Source: CALKJP01 sp046299555
GTDB lineage: Bacteria; Bacteroidota; Bacteroidia; JACCXN01
Length of the DNA: 64,000 nucleotides
Assembly (NCBI GenBank): GCA_046299555.1
Contig: JBKBHS010000004.1
Coordinates: 62,001 to 126,000, forward strand
Reading direction: 5' to 3'
A program made the translations under genes and the position numbers. Below are positions 1-9,619 of the stretch, piece by piece (position 1 is the first letter of the stretch; every line of letters begins with the position of its first letter). Under the pieces are notes generated by a model. It saw nothing but the letters and a program-made list of their open reading frames with translations. It did no database searches and was not told where the DNA came from.

Positions 1-568
1 TTAAAATATTAAATGAACGTTCAATAGCGCTTTCGGCTTCTTCTCTTATTACTGCTAAAACTTCTTCGTTGGTTGACTCAAAAGCGTTGATTTTATTGCT
101 TAATTCTCTGGTTCCAAAAATAGCAGGAGAAGCTAACTTGGCATTAGGGTCAATCATGGCAAAAGCCTTACCAAAAAGGGTAACAAAATCTTCCTGAGAA
201 TTTTTTTGCATTTCGAGTGCTTTTTCTATGGCCGCATTAAAAGTTGGATCGGTAGAATTATTAGCCATAGCGCGAATAAGATCTACCACCGATACTTCTA
301 ATGTTACGTTCATCCCTCCTTGTAAGTCAAGACCAAGATTAATTTCGCGGTCTTTACATTCGCGGTAGGTGTAATTTTTTATTAAAATATTGTATACACC
401 TTCTGATGAAATAGAGTCTAAATATCTTCTTTCTAATTCTTCATCGCCTTGTGCATATTCTTTAGCTTGTTTTTCTACTCGAGCTGTAATCCAAGTAAAC
501 GATAATTGATACAAGCAAACAAGTGCGAATACAATGGCAAAAAATTTAATAGCAGCCTTACTTTGCAT
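1..568 (-). CDS. secDF: Protein translocase SecDF, N-terminal (SecD) part, cut by the window edge
   Basis: SecD uses the proton motive force to help move proteins across the inner membrane after SecA. The minus-strand frame opens at ATG 568 and is still open at base 1, giving 189 residues. I see an N-terminal membrane segment (about residues 7-24) and, at about 78-92, the SecD signature LGLDLQGGMNVTLEV. The first periplasmic region follows. In Bacteroidota SecD and SecF are usually one fused protein of about 1000 residues, so the fusion is inferred from the group and cannot be seen here. It is divergent from the FG-GAP surface-protein gene that follows. Confidence 0.9.
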   Translation of the reverse strand, partial: MQSKAAIKFFAIVFALVCLYQLSFTWITARVEKQAKEYAQGDEELERRYLDSISSEGVYNILIKNYTYRECKDREINLGLDLQGGMNVTLEVSVVDLIRAMANNSTDPTFNAAIEKALEMQKNSQEDFVTLFGKAFAMIDPNAKLASPAIFGTRELSNKINAFESTNEEVLAVIREEAESAIERSFNIL

Positions 569-667
569 AATTTATTGAATATTAATAATTACTTTGCTTT
601 TAATTTTAAGGCTGCAAATATAGAATAACAATTATTATTTACCAATTTTAATTAATTGCTTTAAATG

Positions 668-699
668 TTCGCATTAAATAGTGCTTTTAAGTACATTTG
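668..699 (+). promoter_or_regulatory. Probable Bacteroidota-type promoter of the FG-GAP protein gene
   Basis: TACATTTG at 692-699 matches the Bacteroidota -7 consensus TAnnTTTG exactly. TTCG at 668-671, 20 bases upstream, is one mismatch from the -33 TTTG. It lies 24 bases before ATG 723. This argues that the in-frame GTG at 681 is promoter sequence and not the start codon. Confidence 0.5.
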
Positions 700-722
700 T
701 AAATAAAACACTACTAAAAATA

Positions 723-2936
723 ATGAATAAAATAATTTCAACTTTAATCTTCAGTTTATCCATTTCCTTATTTTCATTTTCGCAACAGAGTTTTACAAGG
801 TTAGACACCATACCTGTTCGACTATCAAGTTCTTCATCTAACTTATTGAATGCATGGGCAGGGGGATTAAATGCTTGTCAATTTTCAGCAATAGATTTGA
901 ATTTTGACGGGATTAAAGATTTAGTAGTATTTGACAGAAGCGGCAATCGTTTAAAAACTTTCATAAATGCCGGAATTTCAGATTCGGTAAGATATATTCA
1001 TGCACCACAGTTTGAATCGAAATTTCCGATAGTGCATGACTGGATAAAGTTAATTGACTATAACTGCGATGGCAAAGAAGATATATTTACTTACGGACTT
1101 GGTGCAATGGTTGTTTATAAAAATACTTCTTCCATAGCTACAGGAATTCAATTTGAAATGGTAACGAATTATTTAACTTCTCTTTATCCTAATAATCCCC
1201 CGGTATATATCAATATATATTCGAGTGCTGTAGATTTTCCGGCTATAATTGATTTAGATGGCGATGGCGATTTAGATATACTTACCTTTACAAATCTTGG
1301 AACATTTGTAGAATATCATAAAAATATGAGTATAGAGTTGTTTGGGCATTGTGATAGTTTAAAATTTCAATTAGAAGATGATTGCTGGGGGAAATTTTCT
1401 GAAAATTTTGCCAATAATTCTGTGCAATTAAACATTAGTTGTAAAGGTTCAATGGCACCATCAGTTCCAAATGCTTCAAACAATCCGCTTCATGCAGGTT
1501 CTACAATGTTGGCATTTGATCCCAATAAAGACGGATTGATAGACTTAATGCTGGGAGATATTTCTTTTACCAACTTAAACCTACTTTTTAATGGAGGAAG
1601 CACAAGCAATGCTCATATTACCAGCCAAGATTCAACATTTCCAACGTATAACTTACCGGTAAACATGAATATTTTTCCCGTAGCATCGTATCTCGATTTA
1701 AATAATGACTCTAAAAAAGATTTATTAGTTAGTCCTTTTGCTCCTAATGTTTCTGAAAATTTTAATAGTGTGTGGTATTATAAAAATACAGCAATAGGAA
1801 TTCAAGACTCTTTTACGTTTCAAAAAAATAATTTTTTACAAGACCAAATGATTGAAGTAGGAGAAGGTGCATACCCAACTTTGTTTGATTATGATGGCGA
1901 TGGCGATGATGATTTAATTGTAGCAAACTATGGTTATTACAGTACAGGAGGAAATTTTAATTCACGATTGGCATTATTTCGAAATTATGGTACTAATGTT
2001 TTTCCACGTTATGAATTAATTACACGCGATTATGCTAATTTATCCTTTCATAATTTAAGAGCTATGTACCCTACCTTTGGCGATTTAGATGGAGATGGTG
2101 ATAAAGATATGATTATAGGCGATATTGACGGACGCCTGCATTATTTTGAAAATTTGGGAGGAGCGGGAAATATGGCCAATTTTGTATTGGCACAACCCAA
2201 TTATTTTGGAATAGATGTAGGGCAATTTGCAACTCCTCAACTTTTTGATGTAAACAGTGATGGTAAATTAGATTTAATAATTGGCGAAAGAAACGGAACT
2301 TTTAACTATGCTCCTAATTTGGGCACTATTTCCAATCCACAGTTTTCTACTTTGGTTGAATTTTTTGGAAATGTAAGTGTTACAGCTCCCAATTTTACAG
2401 TTGGCTACAGTACTCCATTTATGTATCGAAAAAACAACATTACCTATATGTTGTCAGGTTCTGAAAGCGGCAGACTTTTTTTATTTTCCAATATTGACAA
2501 TAATCTAAACGGTACTTTTACAATATTATCATCTGATTATAATTTTATACGTGAAGGTATTCGTACCGCAGTATTTTGTAAAGACATTAATAATGACGGA
2601 TATGATGAAATGTGGATTGGAAACTATGCAGGCGGATTATCGTTTTATAAAGGAATTGCTTATACAGGAATTGAAGCTTCTACAACAAATACAAGCAAAT
2701 TAAAAATTTATCCAAACCCGGCTTACGAATATGTAAATATACAAATTCCTGCCTTATACGAAAATGCTATCTTTCAAGTATTTGATTTAAGTGGTAGAAA
2801 AATTTTGGAAGAAAATTTACCAGAGCAAAAACTTACTCATATTTTTTCGATAAATAATTTACAAAAAGGAGTATATTTTATTGTAGTGTCGAAAGAAGGA
2901 CTAAATAGTATTAGTGAAAAATTAATGGTTCAATAA
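723..2936 (+). CDS. Secreted FG-GAP/VCBS-repeat protein with T9SS type A sorting domain
   Basis: This is a predicted surface or secreted beta-propeller protein of 737 residues, exported by Sec and then by the type IX system. I chose ATG 723 because it starts a clean signal peptide (MNKIISTLIFSLSISLFSFSQQ) and sits 24 bases after a good -7 box; a GTG at 681 is also in frame. At least eight calcium-loop motifs of the form DxDxDGxxDLxxx can be seen, for example DLDGDGDLDILTF, DYDGDGDDDLIVA and DINNDGYDEMWIG, typical of FG-GAP/VCBS repeats. The last roughly 75 residues begin LKIYPNPAYEYVNI and end KLMVQ, a type A sorting domain. The ligand is unknown. Confidence 0.85.
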   Translation: MNKIISTLIFSLSISLFSFSQQSFTRLDTIPVRLSSSSSNLLNAWAGGLNACQFSAIDLNFDGIKDLVVFDRSGNRLKTFINAGISDSVRYIHAPQFESKFPIVHDWIKLIDYNCDGKEDIFTYGLGAMVVYKNTSSIATGIQFEMVTNYLTSLYPNNPPVYINIYSSAVDFPAIIDLDGDGDLDILTFTNLGTFVEYHKNMSIELFGHCDSLKFQLEDDCWGKFSENFANNSVQLNISCKGSMAPSVPNASNNPLHAGSTMLAFDPNKDGLIDLMLGDISFTNLNLLFNGGSTSNAHITSQDSTFPTYNLPVNMNIFPVASYLDLNNDSKKDLLVSPFAPNVSENFNSVWYYKNTAIGIQDSFTFQKNNFLQDQMIEVGEGAYPTLFDYDGDGDDDLIVANYGYYSTGGNFNSRLALFRNYGTNVFPRYELITRDYANLSFHNLRAMYPTFGDLDGDGDKDMIIGDIDGRLHYFENLGGAGNMANFVLAQPNYFGIDVGQFATPQLFDVNSDGKLDLIIGERNGTFNYAPNLGTISNPQFSTLVEFFGNVSVTAPNFTVGYSTPFMYRKNNITYMLSGSESGRLFLFSNIDNNLNGTFTILSSDYNFIREGIRTAVFCKDINNDGYDEMWIGNYAGGLSFYKGIAYTGIEASTTNTSKLKIYPNPAYEYVNIQIPALYENAIFQVFDLSGRKILEENLPEQKLTHIFSINNLQKGVYFIVVSKEGLNSISEKLMVQ

Positions 2937-2973
2937 AATCTTTATCTTCGTTTTTAATTTCATTAATGATGTA

Positions 2974-4887
2974 ATGCGCAGCTGTATTAAAGTTATTATA
3001 CTTCTAATTGCATTTTCACTTTTTAGTAAAGTTCTAAAATCGGAAAATCAAAATTTTGAGTTGATTTTACCTAAAGCAATTTTAAAAGGTGTAAATACAA
3101 GTATTAATGTTAAAACATCAGATGAATCATTTAACGATACTATAAATGCAGTAATTAATGGGAAAGATGTTCAACTTCTATTCCATAAAGGAATTGCGGA
3201 GTTTGAATATGAAATAAATGAAAATGAAATTTCAATCGTTTCTGATACATTTCAAATAAAAAAAAATGTTCGTCCCATTCCATTATGGCTTTCCATATTA
3301 CCTCCTTTAATTGCCATTTTTATGGCGCTTTTATTTAGAGAAGTTCTTTCTTCATTATTCATAGGAATATTTTCAGGAGCTTTTATTATCTATATTTATA
3401 AAGATGGAGCTATAGGTATATTTAGCGCTTTTTTAGCGGTGTTGGATGAATATATCATAAAGTCGCTAAACAACTGGGATCATTTAGCGGTCATTATTTT
3501 TTCCATGACCATAGGAGGAATGGTAACTCTTATTTCTAAAAATGGAGGCATGCAAGGAGTGGTAGATAAAATTTCGGTGTATGCCAAAAATGCTCGTTCA
3601 GGCCAATTGGTTACATGGATTTTGGGAGTGATAATTTTTTTTGATGATTATGCAAATACTTTAGTTGTGGGTAATACCATGCGTCCGGTTACGGATAAAC
3701 TTAAAATTTCAAGAGAAAAATTAAGTTATCTGGTTGATTCATCTGCAGCTCCTATTGCAGCTATTGCCTTTGTTACAACATGGATTGGTGCAGAGTTAGG
3801 GTATATTAAAGATAGTGTTGAAAATATTGCTGATTTAAATGAAAGTGCATATGCCATATTTTTTAATTCATTACAATATTCCTTTTATCCTATTCTAACT
3901 TTATTTTTCATGTTAATGCTTATTTGGAAAGCAAAGGATTTTGGACCTATGTATAAGGCTGAGGTTAGAAGCAGAACTAGCGGAAAAGTAAGTAGTGAAA
4001 ATTCAAAATCAGAAGAAACAGTACATGAAGAAGTAGCTGCATTGAATCCTAAAGCAGGAGTGAAAGTGAGATGGTATAATGCCGCAATTCCCGTTTTGGT
4101 AATTATTATAGGAACAATTTGTGGTTTGCTTTATACCGGTTGGGATTCGGAAATTTGGAATAGTAATGAAATAGGTTTTGTAAAAAAACTTTCTAAAATA
4201 ATTGGTAATGCTAATTCATACCTTTCTTTACTTTGGTCGTCTTTAACGGCATTAGCTGTAGCTATGTTGTTAACACTCTCTCAACGATTGTTAAATCTTA
4301 CAGAAACATTAGAAAGCATTACCAAAGGATTTAAAACCATGCTTTCAGCCATTTTAATATTAGTAATGGCTTGGTCATTAGCTGCAATTACCGAAGACTT
4401 ACATACTGCTGATTTCATAACTCATTCATTACTATCGTTTAAATTATCTCCCGAATGGATACCGGCTATTACATTTATTATTGCCGGTATTATTTCTTTC
4501 TCTACTGGATCTTCGTGGGGAACAATGGCTATTTTATATCCTTTAATTTTACCGGCTTCATGGTTAATTTGTAAAGAAAGTAATTTTGATTATCAAAGCT
4601 CGCTGGCCATCTTTCATAATGTAGCATCATGCGTACTTGCAGGTTCAGTTTTAGGAGATCATTGTTCACCCATCTCTGATACTACTATTTTAAGTTCACT
4701 TGCCAGCTCCTGCAATCATATCGATCATGTAAAAACACAAATGCCTTATGCTTTAACCGTAGGAGCAGTATCTGTTATTTTTGGTACCATTCCCTCAGCT
4801 TTGGGAATTTCATCATTATTATTATTTCCAATTTCTATCTTCATCTTATTTTTAATAATTCAATTTTTTGGAAAAAAAATAAATTAA
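2974..4887 (+). CDS. Na+/H+ antiporter, NhaC family, with N-terminal periplasmic extension
   Basis: A 637-residue inner-membrane protein predicted to exchange Na+ for H+. The C-terminal two thirds hold many hydrophobic segments and the NhaC-family motif GDHCSPISDTTILSS (about residues 559-573). FFDDYANTLVVGNTMRP and FSTGSSWGTMAILYP are also characteristic. The N-terminus is unusual: a signal-like stretch (residues 1-22) is followed by about 80 residues with a beta-rich look before the first core membrane segment at about residue 105. Classic NhaC proteins are about 460 residues without this part. It follows the FG-GAP gene by 37 bases. The substrate could be another small ion or an amino-acid pair, since the family is broad. 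Confidence 0.82.
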   Translation: MRSCIKVIILLIAFSLFSKVLKSENQNFELILPKAILKGVNTSINVKTSDESFNDTINAVINGKDVQLLFHKGIAEFEYEINENEISIVSDTFQIKKNVRPIPLWLSILPPLIAIFMALLFREVLSSLFIGIFSGAFIIYIYKDGAIGIFSAFLAVLDEYIIKSLNNWDHLAVIIFSMTIGGMVTLISKNGGMQGVVDKISVYAKNARSGQLVTWILGVIIFFDDYANTLVVGNTMRPVTDKLKISREKLSYLVDSSAAPIAAIAFVTTWIGAELGYIKDSVENIADLNESAYAIFFNSLQYSFYPILTLFFMLMLIWKAKDFGPMYKAEVRSRTSGKVSSENSKSEETVHEEVAALNPKAGVKVRWYNAAIPVLVIIIGTICGLLYTGWDSEIWNSNEIGFVKKLSKIIGNANSYLSLLWSSLTALAVAMLLTLSQRLLNLTETLESITKGFKTMLSAILILVMAWSLAAITEDLHTADFITHSLLSFKLSPEWIPAITFIIAGIISFSTGSSWGTMAILYPLILPASWLICKESNFDYQSSLAIFHNVASCVLAGSVLGDHCSPISDTTILSSLASSCNHIDHVKTQMPYALTVGAVSVIFGTIPSALGISSLLLFPISIFILFLIIQFFGKKIN

Positions 4888-4999
4888 AAAACGATTTCTT
4901 TGTATAAGATCTTTTAAGCAAGAGAAAAAAGAATTTAAGTAATATTTCTTTGATGTTAAATCAATTCTTATTTTTACAATAGTCTTTGTTATTGAAATT

Positions 5000-7981
5000 T
5001 TGAAGCGAAACTTATTTTATATTGCTTTTTATTTATGTTGCTTTTGTGTAAATACCATATCAGCACAAACCTACAATTTTCAATATTTTACGGTTGAAAA
5101 CGGCTTATCTCAGTCAGAAATTACATGTATTTACGAAGATACAAGAGGTTTTTTATGGCTTGGAACAGCAGGCGGTGGGATAAATATGTTTGATGGAATA
5201 AATTTTAAATCGTACGAAGAAAAAGACGGTTTGAACGGAAGTATTATAACAGCAATAAACGAAGATAACGAAGGTAATTTATGGATTGGTACGACTTGGG
5301 GAGGAGTTAATAAATTTAATGGTAGAACAATAAAATATTTTAATCGTGAATCAGGCTTATTGGATAATTATATTTCTTCGATAGTAACTGATAATGATGG
5401 TAAGGTTTGGGTCGGATCCCATAAAGGGATTTGTGTTTTTAACGGGGTTGAGTTTATACATTTTACCGAAAAAAATGGATTAAAAACAGGTGATGTAAAT
5501 TACCTGTTTAAAGATTTATCAGGAAGAATTTGGATAGCCGGAAAACAAGGCCTTCAATTTTACGAAAACAAAAAACTAAACCTTGTAAATCTTAATGGAA
5601 TTGATCCCAATATTCTTTTTTTAGAACAAGATATTGAAGGAAATATTTGGTTTTACAATGCTTCAGGAAAAGTTTACTTTATTAATAAAGAAAATGAAAT
5701 AATTCCTTTTTCATATAATTATTTATTGAATAATTCCGGTATTAGCTCGATGCATTGCGATAATGAAGGCAATGTTTGGATAGCAACAACAGATTTTTGG
5801 CTAATAAGATTTTATAAAGATGAAATAGAAATTTTTACAACCGATAATGGAGTCCCTAAAATACCCATAGTTTCGATGTATAAAGATCGATCCGGTAATT
5901 TATGGTTAGGAACACAAGGATATGGTTTAGTAAAATACACCAATACACCGTTTATGTACTTTGAAAAATTCGATGGATTAAATTCTCCCTCTATATTTAA
6001 CATCGTTCAAGATAGTAAGGGTGATATTTGGGTAGCAAGTGTTATTGATGGTTTAACAAAATTTGATGGGAAAAAAGTTACGCGATGGAATACAGTTGGA
6101 CAATTACCCTCTTTAACCATTTACGGTTTATCAATAGATAAACATGATATATTATGGATAGCCACCAAAGAAGGCCTTTGCAAATTCGATGGGAAAAAAT
6201 TTACCACTTATACAACTAAGGATGGATTACCAACCAATAAAATTCGTTCCGTATTATCAGATAGCAAAGGAAATGTATGGGTTGGTACCTCAGGACATGG
6301 CTTATATAAATATACTGATGGAAAAAGTTTTATCAAAGTAAGCGATAAAGAAGGATTAGACAAACAAAGCATACATTGTATTTTTGAAGATAAAAATCAA
6401 AACATTTGGTGTGGAACAGGAGCCGGAGCATTTAAAATATCAAAAGAAAATATATCGCATTACGGAACAGAGCAAGGTTTGTGTAATAGTTATATTGGTT
6501 CAATTACGCAAGATAAAAATGGTAAAATATGGTTTGCAACAGACAGATGCATTGCAAGCTATGATGGAATAAAAATTAAAACTTTCGATCAAAAACAAGG
6601 TTTAGCGTCTAATACTATCTATCTAATTCAATTTGACGATGAAGGAAATTTGTGGGTAGGAACAAATAAAGGTTTAGATAAAATTTCATTTTCATCTTAT
6701 GGTCAAATTCAAAGCATAAAGCATTATTCCAAGTCAGAAGGATTTATCGGTATAGAATGCAATGCACGCTCAGTAATGAAAGATAATGAGGGTAATTTGT
6801 ATTTTGGAACTGTAAAAGGTTTAACTAAATATAATCCTAAATTAGATGTTCCAGATTTAGTAGAACCGGATTTACATATTACCAACATAAATTTATTTTA
6901 CGAACCTACCGATTGGAAACAATATGCCAAAAATGTAACACTTTGGTTTCAATTACCACAAAACCTTGTGTTGCCTTACGATAAGAATCATCTAACTTTC
7001 GAATTTAAAGCCATCACCAAAACATCGCCTGAAAAAACTGTTTATAGTTTTATACTCGAAGGCTTTGATGAACAATGGAGTCCCTTTTCAACACAATCAT
7101 TTGTAACTTACCCAAAAATTCCGCCCGGAAAATATATCTTTAAAGTAAAAGCTTGCAATGGAAGTAATATATGTACAAAGCAACCTATAAGTTTTACTTT
7201 TGAAATATCTGCTCCGTTTTGGAAGACTACTTGGTTTAATTTATTAATTTTTTTCATAACGGTATTCACTATTATTAAAATAGTGCAATACAGAGAACGC
7301 AAACAAAAAGCCGTTGAAGAAGCATTAGAAAAAACTGTTGCCGAACGTACACAAGAAATTAAAAAACAAAAAGAACAAATTGAAGTATTATTAAAAGAAA
7401 TACATCATCGGGTTAAGAATAATCTACAAATCATCAATAGTTTAATTAATCTCCAATCGGGATATGTAAATGATGAGCAGGTGCAAGAAATGTTTAAAGA
7501 GGCACGAAATAGAATAATTACCATGGCCTTAATTCATGAAAAATTGTATGAGTCAAAAGATTTAACCAATATCAATTTAAAAGAATACATTTCTAAGCTT
7601 ATTGATTATTTAAAATCATCATACCTGCTAAACAAAGAAGTGGTAATTAAAACCAAAATTGAAGAAATAAAATTGAATATCGATACTGTTATTCCTTTAG
7701 GTATATTGATTAATGAAATAATTTCAAATTCATTAAAATATGCATTTAACGATAATGTTATAAACCCTGAAATTGAAATTGTAATTTCGAAAAAACAAGA
7801 TGAATACGAGTTAATAGCCGGTGATAATGGTAAAGGTTTTGACAAAAAACTTTTTTATAATGAAACCAATACCCTTGGGCTTGAACTTATAAAATTGCTT
7901 TCTGAGCAGCTTAATGGTTCGGTAAAAATTCTTGATAAACCTGGTACTTGGTACCAAATTAAATTTAAAGGTATATCGTAA
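5000..7981 (+). CDS. Two-component propeller sensor with HisKA_2 histidine kinase, TTG start
   Basis: A 993-residue membrane sensor kinase. A signal peptide (MKRNLFYIAFYLCCFCVNTISAQ) leads into about a dozen Reg_prop blades of the form GNLWIGTxxGGVNKFNG (about residues 30-610). A Y_Y_Y domain (about 680-742), one membrane span (about 744-764) and a short coiled coil follow. The kinase has an H box EIHHRVKNNLQIINSL with HHR at 802-804, of the HisKA_2 class, and an ATPase with N box NEIISNSLKYAFND and G box DNGKGFD. No receiver or AraC domain is fused, so a separate response regulator is needed and none is adjacent. The start is TTG at 5000, since no ATG gives the signal peptide. Confidence 0.88.
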   Translation: MKRNLFYIAFYLCCFCVNTISAQTYNFQYFTVENGLSQSEITCIYEDTRGFLWLGTAGGGINMFDGINFKSYEEKDGLNGSIITAINEDNEGNLWIGTTWGGVNKFNGRTIKYFNRESGLLDNYISSIVTDNDGKVWVGSHKGICVFNGVEFIHFTEKNGLKTGDVNYLFKDLSGRIWIAGKQGLQFYENKKLNLVNLNGIDPNILFLEQDIEGNIWFYNASGKVYFINKENEIIPFSYNYLLNNSGISSMHCDNEGNVWIATTDFWLIRFYKDEIEIFTTDNGVPKIPIVSMYKDRSGNLWLGTQGYGLVKYTNTPFMYFEKFDGLNSPSIFNIVQDSKGDIWVASVIDGLTKFDGKKVTRWNTVGQLPSLTIYGLSIDKHDILWIATKEGLCKFDGKKFTTYTTKDGLPTNKIRSVLSDSKGNVWVGTSGHGLYKYTDGKSFIKVSDKEGLDKQSIHCIFEDKNQNIWCGTGAGAFKISKENISHYGTEQGLCNSYIGSITQDKNGKIWFATDRCIASYDGIKIKTFDQKQGLASNTIYLIQFDDEGNLWVGTNKGLDKISFSSYGQIQSIKHYSKSEGFIGIECNARSVMKDNEGNLYFGTVKGLTKYNPKLDVPDLVEPDLHITNINLFYEPTDWKQYAKNVTLWFQLPQNLVLPYDKNHLTFEFKAITKTSPEKTVYSFILEGFDEQWSPFSTQSFVTYPKIPPGKYIFKVKACNGSNICTKQPISFTFEISAPFWKTTWFNLLIFFITVFTIIKIVQYRERKQKAVEEALEKTVAERTQEIKKQKEQIEVLLKEIHHRVKNNLQIINSLINLQSGYVNDEQVQEMFKEARNRIITMALIHEKLYESKDLTNINLKEYISKLIDYLKSSYLLNKEVVIKTKIEEIKLNIDTVIPLGILINEIISNSLKYAFNDNVINPEIEIVISKKQDEYELIAGDNGKGFDKKLFYNETNTLGLELIKLLSEQLNGSVKILDKPGTWYQIKFKGIS

Positions 7982-7992
7982 ATAAAATAAAT

Positions 7993-8559
7993 ATGTTCGA
8001 ATACCTTGAAATACTCGATCAACAACTTTTTTTATATTTAAATCAATTTCATTCACCTTTTTTCGATGAATTGATGCGTTGGATAACTCATCGATTTACT
8101 TGGATTCCGCTGTATATTTTGTTAGCCTATTTAGCTTATGTTAAAATGAGTATAAAGCATTTTTTGTTAATGCTGTGTATGGCTATTGTACTTATTTTTT
8201 TGAGCGATCAACTTTCTGTTCATTTATTTAAAAATATTTTTTTACGATATCGTCCTTGTCATAACCTTTTGCTTCAAAATAAAATTCATTTAATTAATGG
8301 TTGTGGAGGTCTTTACGGATTCGTTTCCTCACATGCTTCCAACACCTTTGCATTGGCGGTATTTATGGGAATACTTTTACATTCCCATTACAAAAAAATA
8401 TTTGTTGCATTACTCATTTGGGCAGTTATTGTTTCATACAGTAGAATTTATGCCGGGGTTCATTATCCTGCAGATATTATAGTGGGCGCATTATTAGGAA
8501 GCATATTGGCTTTAATAATGCAAAAAATTTATCAAAGATTTGAAAAAAAGCTTGAGTAG
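7993..8559 (+). CDS. PAP2-family membrane phosphatase
   Basis: A 188-residue protein with about five hydrophobic segments. All three PAP2 motifs are present: K80-x6-R87-P88 (KNIFLRYRP), SSHASN at 112-117, and SRIYAGVHYPAD at 150-161 with the catalytic histidine 157. Family members remove phosphate from lipid phosphates such as undecaprenyl diphosphate or phosphatidic acid on the outer face of the inner membrane. The exact substrate cannot be read from the sequence. It starts 11 bases after the kinase gene, so the two may share a transcript. The length is normal for the bacterial family. Confidence 0.88.
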   Translation: MFEYLEILDQQLFLYLNQFHSPFFDELMRWITHRFTWIPLYILLAYLAYVKMSIKHFLLMLCMAIVLIFLSDQLSVHLFKNIFLRYRPCHNLLLQNKIHLINGCGGLYGFVSSHASNTFALAVFMGILLHSHYKKIFVALLIWAVIVSYSRIYAGVHYPADIIVGALLGSILALIMQKIYQRFEKKLE

Positions 8560-8645
8560 GATATTGAAAAAGAGTTCGTTAGATTTATTTTAGAATTCGT
8601 TACAAAATATTTAAACAAAGCATGCTTAGTTTCAAAATATTTCCT

Positions 8646-8653
8646 TAATATTG
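8646..8653 (+). promoter_or_regulatory. Probable -7 box of rplS
   Basis: TAATATTG, one mismatch from TAnnTTTG, lies 21 bases before ATG 8675. It overlaps an upstream in-frame TTG (8651), which supports using the later ATG as the rplS start. Confidence 0.4.
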
Positions 8654-8674
8654 CAGTCCCAAAAAATTAAGGTC

Positions 8675-9028
8675 ATGGATTTAATTAAGATAGTAGAAAA
8701 AGAATTTGCAGCAGGTAAAGAAATTCCAAGCTTCAAATCAGGTGATACGGTTACCGTAAGTTACCAAATTAAAGAAGGTGATAAAACACGTATCCAAAAA
8801 TTTCAGGGTATTGTTATTCAAAAAAGCGGTCAAGGTTCTAGAGCTACATTTACTGTTAGAAAAGTATCAGACGGTATTGGTGTAGAAAGAATTTTCCCGG
8901 TTTCTTCTCCATTTATTGAAGAAGTAGTTGTTAATAAACGCGGAAGCGTTCGCAGAGCTCGTTTATTTTATTTACGTAAAGCTGTAGGTAAAGCAGCTCG
9001 TATTAAAGAGAAAAAAATGACCAAATAA
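8675..9028 (+). CDS. rplS: 50S ribosomal protein L19
   Basis: L19 sits at the interface of the two ribosomal subunits. The 117-residue product has the family pattern: GDTVTVSYQIKEGDKTRIQ, FQGIVIQKSGQGSRATFTVRK and, near the end, VRRARLFYLRKAVGKAARIKE. I chose ATG 8675; an in-frame TTG at 8651 would add eight residues that L19 proteins lack and would overlap the promoter. The gene stands alone, with a strong terminator 22 bases after the stop. In many bacteria rplS follows trmD; here it does not. Confidence 0.96.
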   Translation: MDLIKIVEKEFAAGKEIPSFKSGDTVTVSYQIKEGDKTRIQKFQGIVIQKSGQGSRATFTVRKVSDGIGVERIFPVSSPFIEEVVVNKRGSVRRARLFYLRKAVGKAARIKEKKMTK

Positions 9029-9049
9029 TATAATTATTAAGAAATATAG

Positions 9050-9079
9050 AAACCCCTTCCAAAACAGAAGGGGTTTTTT
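9050..9079 (+). terminator. Rho-independent terminator of rplS
   Basis: The 10-base stem AAACCCCTTC / GAAGGGGTTT with a 7-base loop is followed by a run of T (9074-9079). Confidence 0.9.
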
Positions 9080-9132
9080 ATTTGTCTTATTTAACGAATT
9101 TTTCGAGAATTTTTTTGCATTGTTACTTACAT

Positions 9133-9140
9133 TAGTTTTG
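9133..9140 (+). promoter_or_regulatory. Probable -7 box of the 9161 gene
   Basis: TAGTTTTG fits TAnnTTTG and ends 20 bases before ATG 9161. A TTTG at 9114-9117 is only 15 bases upstream, a short spacer for a -33 element. Confidence 0.4.
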
Positions 9141-9160
9141 AAATACAACCAAAATCACAT

Positions 9161-9616
9161 ATGAAGCTAAAAGTTATTTTAATACTTTTTTGCGTACTTA
9201 CATTTCAAAAAATAATCGCACAGGAATTTTACATAGATAATCGATTATTTGATGTTTACACACTACAATATATTGAAGAATTAAAATCTAAAAATATAGA
9301 TCAACTCTTATATCTAAACTATTTTTTAGACCATGGATGGTATATTGATAAATTACCAAAAGAAAAATTAACAACCATTCAATCACTCAAATTACTTATA
9401 AATACAGACATTCATTCAGAAACAGAATTAAGTGAAATTTTATCAGATTCTAATCGGTATAAAGAATTTAATATTCTTAAGTATCAAATAATTCGAAATG
9501 CAAAAGGCAATACGGTATATAAGATAAACGATGATGGGTTAGTGTTAATTATATATGGTAATGACCAATTAATGCAAGCATTTAATTCATATAGAAATAA
9601 ATTTATAGAGAAATAG
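9161..9616 (+). CDS. Small secreted protein of unknown function
   Basis: I do not recognise this 151-residue protein. It begins with a clear Sec signal peptide (MKLKVILILFCVLTFQKIIAQ), with cleavage likely after AQ. The mature part is mostly charged and helical, with the stretch LDHGWYIDKLPKEKL near its middle, and has no cysteine. There is no sorting domain, so the periplasm is the likely place. It ends 3 bases before the next start codon, so it is probably co-transcribed with the PKD-repeat protein gene and may serve as an accessory to it; that role is inference from position only. Confidence 0.7.
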   Translation: MKLKVILILFCVLTFQKIIAQEFYIDNRLFDVYTLQYIEELKSKNIDQLLYLNYFLDHGWYIDKLPKEKLTTIQSLKLLINTDIHSETELSEILSDSNRYKEFNILKYQIIRNAKGNTVYKINDDGLVLIIYGNDQLMQAFNSYRNKFIEK

Positions 9617-9619
9617 CAC

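Noticed and set aside
681..722. GTG start 14 codons upstream of the FG-GAP protein
   Set aside because: It overlaps the -7 box at 692-699 and spoils the signal peptide that starts at ATG 723.
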